Below are positions 58,217-64,000 of a DNA stretch of 64,000 nt, in pieces. This DNA is from Hyperoodon ampullatus (taxonomy: Eukaryota > Chordata > Mammalia > Artiodactyla > Ziphiidae): the NCBI GenBank assembly GCA_949752795.1, contig OX457057.1, forward strand, positions 158,139,980 through 158,203,979, read 5' to 3'. Position numbers and translations under genes: made by a program. The first letter of the stretch is position 1; each line of letters opens with the position of its first letter. The notes under the pieces were generated by a model, which had not been told where the DNA came from, ran no database searches, and worked only from the letters and a program-made list of their open reading frames with translations.

Positions 58217-61200
58217 GTGAGTGGTGATGCCTGTGCCCGTGGCCTCCCCCGGGCCTTTGTCATTAGCGGTTCTCAGCCAGGCTGCTCTTTAGAAACCTCT
58301 CAGGAGCTTCGGAAGCACAAAAGCTGCCCAGGCCCAACCCACCCCCAGAGATGCCGATTTAATTGGCCTGGGGAGGAGCCTTCACGGCCACAGTTTTGAA
58401 AAGCTCCCCAGGTGGTTCTAACAAGCAGCCTGCTGGGAACCCTTAGCTGTGGGTTATGCTCTCCTTTATTCTCCATCTATTACATTCAAATCATTCTGGA
58501 AACTTTCTTTAACACCTTTCTGAAAGCCTCCCTACTTTATGTTTTTTTCTATCAGCTGCTAGTCACAGAATTTCCATCTCACTGCTTCACACCTGATTTT
58601 AAAGCACTGGTTTTGGCTTTCCGAGACGTTCCTGTGTGTGAGCTTTGTCTGCCCAAGAGATCAAGAGGAGGTGCTTAAGAAAAATCGGTTTCATCTCAAG
58701 TGACAATTCTGATCAATTATGTGGCGCATTCTTTTAAGAATTCTGAGGCAGGTGGAAGGAAAGCAGACGGTGATTGATTAATGATGTCTGCCGAGGACAA
58801 GTTGTGGGATGTCATGGCAACTTTCTCAACTATTTTTTCTCTCATCTTCCCTAGTATGGGGTTGAGCGTTCTCAACAATCACTTTTTCAGATTGGGCATG
58901 GTAAGCTGGAAACGGTATGGCGTTTGGAAGCAGAAAATCTAGGCTCAAACCCCAGCTGTGCCTCTCTCTGGACCTTTGGTCGTCACGAAGTCATGTAGAC
59001 TTCTGGTTCTCAGCTTCTGGAGAAGTTAAACATCATGAAGATTGAGTGAGGCACCAACTATTTTTTTAAATTAATTTTTATTGGGGTATAGTTGATTTAC
59101 AATGTTGGGTTAGTGTCTGCTGTACAGCAAAGTGAATCCGTTATTCATATACATATATCCACTCTTTTTTAGATTCTATTCCCATATAGGAGGCACCAAC
59201 TATTAAAGTGTTGTGTAACTTCACACCACTGTGTAAATGTGAGTCCTTATTTTTACCTTTTACTGCAAGTCTTTGCAAGGTGGTGTGGACTCGCCGGCCC
59301 CTTGAAAGGGCTAGTTGCTACCACAGCCATTCTCACCCTGACAAAGAGGGAGAGAGAGGCCGCTTGGAACACCTGCAGAGACTGCCAAGCCTGCCTCCGG
59401 CTCCAGAGTGGGCAGACTGGAGTGCAGGAGGGCCCTGCATCTGGCTGGAGGGAGAGGGCCTCCACCTCCCCTCCGGAGCCTGCCCAGGGGCTGAGCAAAC
59501 GGCACCGCAGAGGCACTGTCAGGAGAAGAGGTTGGCAAAGCTCGGCAGCTGGTCTGGGTGCAGCTCCGCCAGCAGGGGCTGTTGCCTCCGGCCTCTCGGG
59601 GCTCCTGGGCGAGGCTGTGCAGCCCAGCTCACCTCTCGGCTCGCCCACTCCGCCGTCCACCCTTCGTCTCCCTGCTCTAGGTTTCTCTTTGCTTTCTTCT
59701 GCTCTGGAATCTCATTCTTTCTTTGGTTTCATACTTGAGTCCTCACTCCTGGAATTTTCTATGCATTCTTATTTGTTATTATTTAAATTGTATAATATTT
59801 CAAAACAGTGAACAAAATGGCCATAAGAACACACATACTGATAATTACCTTAATTGCATAGTATTTCTGTAATACATTTATAAAATAAATATTATGCTGT
59901 ATATAAATTTTAATTAGGTTATTTTCAAATTTGATTACTTTTATTATTTTAATCCTGTCAGTAATCTTGAAAGGCAGATATGAATATCCCCATTTTATGG
60001 AGGAGAAAACTAAGGTTCAAGGAGATTAGGTAAACTGCCTCATGCTATGCCACTAGGAAGTGACAACACAGGGCATTCTGACCCCTCAGACTCCGGTCAC
60101 CTTCAAGACACGAACCATTCTCGTGACCCTTCCTGCCTCACCCTCTGGCTCATCTCACACCTCCTCACTGCCTGGCTGTTCTCCCCACAGGCCTTCACCG
60201 AAAGCATTAACCGAGACAAGCACTTGGCAGTGGCCTACTTCCAACGAGGGATGCTCTACTACCAGATGGAGAAGTAAGTGGTCCAGTGTTGCGCAAGCTG
60301 GAGAAGTGCACAGAGAAACCCCGAGGGGGTCTTGGTGATGTCAGACCTGGTGTTTGAGCAGTATCTCCCCAGCTTCTGTTGGGAAGCATGACTGGACCTT
60401 CTCTGGGAAGTTATGCAATCAGTCAGCAAGAGGCAGAAGCCCTCTCTGGGCAGGGAAGGCAGGCCTGCTGCCCAGTTATGGCCCACAGTGAGCCTATATA
60501 ACCACCACAGGCTAGGTGTGGCACCCCACCAGTGTTCCTGATGGGTCATAGCCCAGGTAGTGATACCTTGTCCATCAAGGGAGCATCCATGGTGGCCTAC
60601 TACTATGAGGTATTGAGCTGTCACACAATGATGATTGTCATGAAACCACATCAAAACCTTCCTTCATTCCTGCAGAATGTGTTTTCAAACACCCGGTTTA
60701 ATCCATTCAATGAGATATAATTCAGCCACCAAAGTGAGAACATAAGCAATGTTATATGTACAAGAATATATTAATACAGATAAATATGTAGCATATGTCT
60801 TAATATAGAAAGTTCACCATAGATACTAAATTTAAAACAGATTTCAAAATAGTATGTATAGCACAATTCCATTTCTATTTTGCAGAACAGTCTGAAAGGC
60901 CATAGACCAAAAGGTTGTCAGCAGTTCTCTCCAGGCGGTGAAAGTACAGGGATTTCCGTTTTCTTTATCAGCCTTTCTGTACTTTTGGTGCATTTACAGT
61001 CAACACAAAATATTAGTAGAAAAAGACAACTAAATAGAAAATGAAAGTTAATCTCAATTCCCACACCCCTCCCCCAAATACCCCAATAACATACAAATAA
61101 CAAAGAAAACATACTCTAAGCATCAATTTTAAATGTTTTAGGGGATGGTGAACTGACCCTTTGTAGAAATTGTCCCATTAGTGTGTATAAGTTGTAGTGA

Positions 61201-64000
61201 AGACGATTCAGCTCAGGCTAATGAAGAACTTTCAAACAGTGAAAATGGTCAGTAGGGGTATGGTGTGTATGTATGTGCACGACAGGTGAGGCAGGGCGTC
61301 ATTGGTGGGGCCAAGGGGAGAGAATGCCCAAGCACTGGGGAAGGGGTGGGCTGTGCTCTGATGCTCTACATGCAACCCTGGAAGACTTTGATCCTAGGGT
61401 TTAGTCAGAAACCAAGCCTGCAAGGCCGCTATGCAGAGCTGTTGCTAGGGGCAACCACCAGAAGAAGCTCAGAGGACTTCCAAGATGTAGATGTAGTTGA
61501 TTACCTGAATGGGTAAGAGCAGAAGTGAAGTCTCCCCAGAAGAAGAACCTACGTGAAATGCCCAGAAGTCCCAGAATCTGAAAGGCTCATATACTGAGTG
61601 CGTCAAAAAGACCTCAGAAAAATCCAGGAATAAGACCCAGGATTCAATTAGTCTGTGATTGATAATAGTTCAATCTAAGAGAAAAATCTACCAAGTTTTA
61701 TCTTTAATTCAATAACTATCTATTGAGAAAATAATATAAATGAGGCATGATTCTCAGCCCTAAGCTGCCTTCTTTTCTTTCACTCAATCCATAGGCGTTG
61801 GTGTCCTCCCCTCCCCAAGGTTCAGCTCTTGACTCTGTTTTTTATCACTATAACAGTGGCTGTCAAATAGCAAAATATATGGGCTATCTTCCCCCAAAAC
61901 ACATACAAGCACATACATACATTTATGTACAACTTCAGGGGGTTCAGTGTCCCCTGAAAATCATACATGAACCCTTAAGGATCATACCCTCTCCTGTTGG
62001 ATTGATCTCCATCCGTACCCAGCCAGCTACTAAGTGTCGACCTGGGATCAACCCAGAATGTCTCTTTTCCTAAACCTGGTCAAGTTGACTTCTTAAATAT
62101 CTTTTAGATGCATCCATTTCTCTCCCTCCCTACCAGCACTGCCCTGGTTTAGACCCCATTTTTCACCAGGACTATTGCAATCACTTCCAAACAGATTTCC
62201 TAGCCACCTGTCTCGCCTTCTCTACCCATATCCCAGAGTGATCTTCTTAAAAAAAAGAAATGTGATCTGTTGAAGAACCTCCGCTGGATCCCATTACTAC
62301 AGGATGAGGGGCAGCTTCCCTTGCCTGTTACCCTGTGGTTCAGCGCTGTCCACCCACTCGCCTCCCCCGGCCTTTGCCCCAGGCAGACTCACCCGCTAGG
62401 GCGGCCACCACTCTCTTTTGTGCATCCTTTTATCACATCTGTCTCCTGTGTGATGGATATGTGCCTGTATATTTGTCTCCTCTACGGCTCGCGAGGAAAG
62501 AATACTTCTTCACTCTGGAATCCAGTATAGTATTAAGACTAGCTTTCAGTATCTAGTATAGTATTAATAAATGCTTATGGAATTATTAAGTGAAAGCAGG
62601 TGAAATATATCCTCTTCTTCAAGGGACTTGTACATTAAAAAGGGGAAGAGGTCACAAGCACTATAATGCAAAGCAGAATGGGGCAAGCGCTATAGGAGAT
62701 CTTTTTAGATAAGTGCCATGGGGACTTGGAACAATCGCTTCTTAATGAGTGGGTTAGCTTCAGATTACAACAGGACTTGTTTTAAGGTGGCGTTATAGAT
62801 GTTTCTTCCTCTCAGCTTTTCCCACTTTCGGAAGTTGTTGGGTTGCTCTTCTGTCATTATAAAGTTCCACCAGAACGAAGGTAGAGTCGTTCTGAGCAGG
62901 CAGGTCAGGTCTGAGGATGGCTGCAGCTGGCTGTCTCACCTCTCTGACCCCTGCCTTGTCATCCGAAAGGGGAGGGAAGCTCAAGGTGTCTTTCAGATCC
63001 TGGCCTTCTGAATATTAGGGCCTTGATAATATAGCGAGACCCTTTAGGTGAAGCTGCTCAAAGAGGCAACACAGCAGAGCCTTTTCCCTGACGTCTGAAA
63101 CGGGAAAGGGCATGGCCCCAGCCCTGGGCGTGGAGGTGTGTGTGTGACATTTCGACTCCTCTCAGCTGGCTCAGACTCTCTCCATTATCCAAGTGTGTGG
63201 ACTGCAGGATTCTAGTCTGCACGAGGGCACTGGCAGAGCAGGAACAATCGGGAACTTCGCCAGTTACTAAGCAACCTTTCCAGGGAGTATCACAGACATG
63301 AGGACTATAGACCCTCTCAGGCTCAGAGCTGGTGAGAAGCATCAGCGAGTTTGCCACCACGCTGCCGAGCAGCCAAGGCAGCCCAGGCGGGTGACATTCG
63401 GGTGACATTCCCCAGGCGGGTGTGTGTGTGAGGAAAGCCCTCGGGCCCAGCCCAGCAGAACCTGTGGGGGGAGGGCGGGAAGCTTCCAGCACCTCGGCCT
63501 CGTAAGAGACGCTGTGCCTTCCAGGTGGCACGGAGGAAACCTCCTGCGGAAGAGCTGGAGCGATGCAGGGGCTGCACAGCGCGCTGCCCCCAACTCGGGG
63601 CTGAAAGCTCTTTAGGAATTTTCATCCTGAGCTTTTTCAGACCCTGTGCAGCAGGAAGCAGAGCTGTACATCCAAGCAGATGCCCCAGGGGAGCAGCTCC
63701 TGGTAGACATGGGGTTGCTGAGGAGAGGCTGGCAGCAGGCGGTCAGGGCAGTGCTGTCAAAGACAGGTTTAAAAACAGACATCTTGGGGCTTCCCTGGTG
63801 GCTCAGTGGTTGAGAGTCCATCTGCCAATGCAAAGGACGCGGGTTCGTGCCCCGGTCCGGGAGGATCCCATGTGCCGCGGAGCGGCTGGGCCCGTGAGCC
63901 ATGGCCGCTGAGCCTGCGCGTCCGGACCCTGTGCTCCACAACGGGAGAAGCCACAGCAGTAAGAGCCCCGCGTACCGCAAAAACAGACATCTAGCAGGGG
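58043..64000 (+). CDS. NCF2: NCF2 (p67phox), 5' part only
   Basis: NCF2 encodes the neutrophil cytosolic factor 2, the activator subunit of the phagocyte NADPH oxidase. It binds Rac-GTP through N-terminal TPR repeats and switches on electron flow in gp91phox/p22phox; loss causes chronic granulomatous disease in humans. Two coding exons are present, 58043-58216 and 60191-60273, giving the first 85 residues and part of codon 86 of about 526. They start [20 protein letters not shown] and cover TPR1 and the start of TPR2. ATG has A at -3. The remaining exons (rest of TPR, activation domain, SH3, PB1, SH3) lie beyond the right edge. No damage seen. Confidence 0.96.
58262..58445 (-). repeat. MER5A-type hAT element remnant
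   Basis: tagcggttctcagccaggct at one end, ccccagagatgccgatttaa in the middle and ccccaggtggttctaacaag near the other: MER5A blocks, a non-autonomous hAT-Charlie transposon. In NCF2 intron, 45 bases after the donor. Confidence 0.72.
58446..59064 (+). other. NCF2 intron, unique part
   Basis: No exon or named repeat. Confidence 0.45.
59065..59190 (-). mobile_element. L1 3'-terminal fragment
   Basis: ttggggtatagttgatttac, gtacagcaaagtgaatccgt and tcatatacatatatccactc: reverse complement of the L1 terminus. Flanks share aggcaccaactatt (59050-59063 and 59190-59203), the target-site duplication. Confidence 0.85.
59250..59700. other. GC-rich block in NCF2 intron, function unknown
   Basis: Distinctly GC-richer than its flanks, with overlapping open frames on both strands (190 and 176 codons on +, 135 on -). 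No frame shows a recognisable domain or splice signals. It could be an internal regulatory element or simply a GC-rich patch lacking stops. Confidence 0.3.
59940..60120 (+). repeat. MIR SINE
   Basis: ccccattttatggaggagaa, aactaaggttcaaggagatt and the gccactaggaagtgacaaca end, in MIR order. Ends 70 bases before NCF2 coding exon 2. Confidence 0.85.
60191..60273 (+). CDS. NCF2: NCF2 second coding exon
   Basis: 83 bases encoding [20 protein letters not shown] then MLYYQME and two bases of the next lysine codon. Acceptor ctccccacag, donor gtaagtg at 60274, phase 2. Almost identical to human in TPR2. Confidence 0.96.
60274..60700 (+). other. NCF2 intron, unique part
   Basis: Nothing recognised apart from the start of an L1M remnant at the right. 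Confidence 0.4.
60701..61025 (+). mobile_element. Ancient L1 (L1M-type) 3' part
   Basis: atgagatataattcagccac, agttcaccatagatactaaa, agcacaattccatttctatt: degenerate L1M 3' order. Confidence 0.65.
61026..62089 (+). other. NCF2 intron, nothing recognised
   Basis: No further NCF2 exon was found: the YDLAIKDL segment expected next is absent. Confidence 0.45.
62090..62480 (+). repeat. L2 LINE fragment
   Basis: ccaggactattgcaatcact, cagatttcctagccacctgt, tcccagagtgatcttcttaa and gaacctccgctggatcccat: L2 blocks as at 27940-28100. Confidence 0.72.
62481..63770 (+). other. NCF2 intron, nothing recognised
   Basis: Contains an imperfect tandem of gcgggtgacattc near 63388-63420. Frames on both strands in the GC-richer part (63058-63625, up to 157 codons on the minus strand) show no known domain. 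Confidence 0.4.
63785..63978 (+). mobile_element. CHR-2 type SINE with almost no A tail
   Basis: Plus-strand copy, exact 14-bp target-site duplication aaaaacagacatct (63771-63784 and 63979-63992). After the terminal gcgtaccgc there are no A residues beyond those of the duplication, unlike the other copies. Confidence 0.94.

Noticed and set aside
60047..60338. Frames of 76 and 92 codons around NCF2 coding exon 2
   Set aside because: The first is intron plus the exon, the second is a shifted frame; only 60191-60273 is coding.
63058..63531. 157-codon minus-strand frame in NCF2 intron
   Set aside because: GC-rich region with frames on both strands; no known domain and it lies antisense inside an intron.

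Overview
The window is nuclear DNA of a placental mammal, almost certainly a cetacean and probably a toothed whale. It carries eleven closely similar copies of the tRNA-derived CHR-2 type SINE (head gggcttccctggtgg), most with clear target-site duplications, three older CHR-1 type copies, one fairly young L1, and older MIR, L2, L1M, MLT1 and MER5A repeats. Genes have introns and AATAAA poly(A) signals. There is no bacterial or plasmid architecture.

Three genes are recognisable, all on the + strand, in an order that is the reverse complement of human 1q25.3: APOBEC4, ARPC5, NCF2. (1) 1-22.7 kb is repeat-rich. By synteny it is intron/5' flank of RGL1, which should read on the - strand from the CpG island. 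The single APOBEC4 coding exon (9263-10362) sits in it. It has lost one base near 9966, so the long reading frame stops after 251 codons; the rest of the ancestral frame is open to a stop at 10362. (2) 22.75-24.18 kb is a CpG island with an E-box, a CCAAT box and a row of GC boxes, and is the ARPC5 promoter (probably shared with RGL1). (3) 23626-33.4 kb is a complete ARPC5 gene: four coding exons summing to 151 codons, a 3' UTR and a poly(A) signal. Intron 1 is a minor-class (U12) AT-AC intron. (4) 33.4-57.5 kb is intergenic, with dense SINEs from 43.6 kb onward. (5) 58043-64000 holds the first two coding exons of NCF2 (p67phox); the gene runs off the right edge.

The gene products belong to unrelated systems (a putative cytidine deaminase relative, an Arp2/3 complex subunit, a phagocyte NADPH oxidase activator); no operon-like link is implied. 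I found no novel defence or mobile system. The items most worth checking are the APOBEC4 frameshift, the AT-AC intron, a perfect 19-bp inverted repeat at 7622-7667, a mariner MITE hairpin at 39472-39553, a 29-bp duplicated segment inside ARPC5 intron 1, and a short minus-strand membrane-protein-like reading frame at 12892-13134. Repeat family names come from sequence memory, not from a database search, and repeat edges without target-site duplications are approximate.
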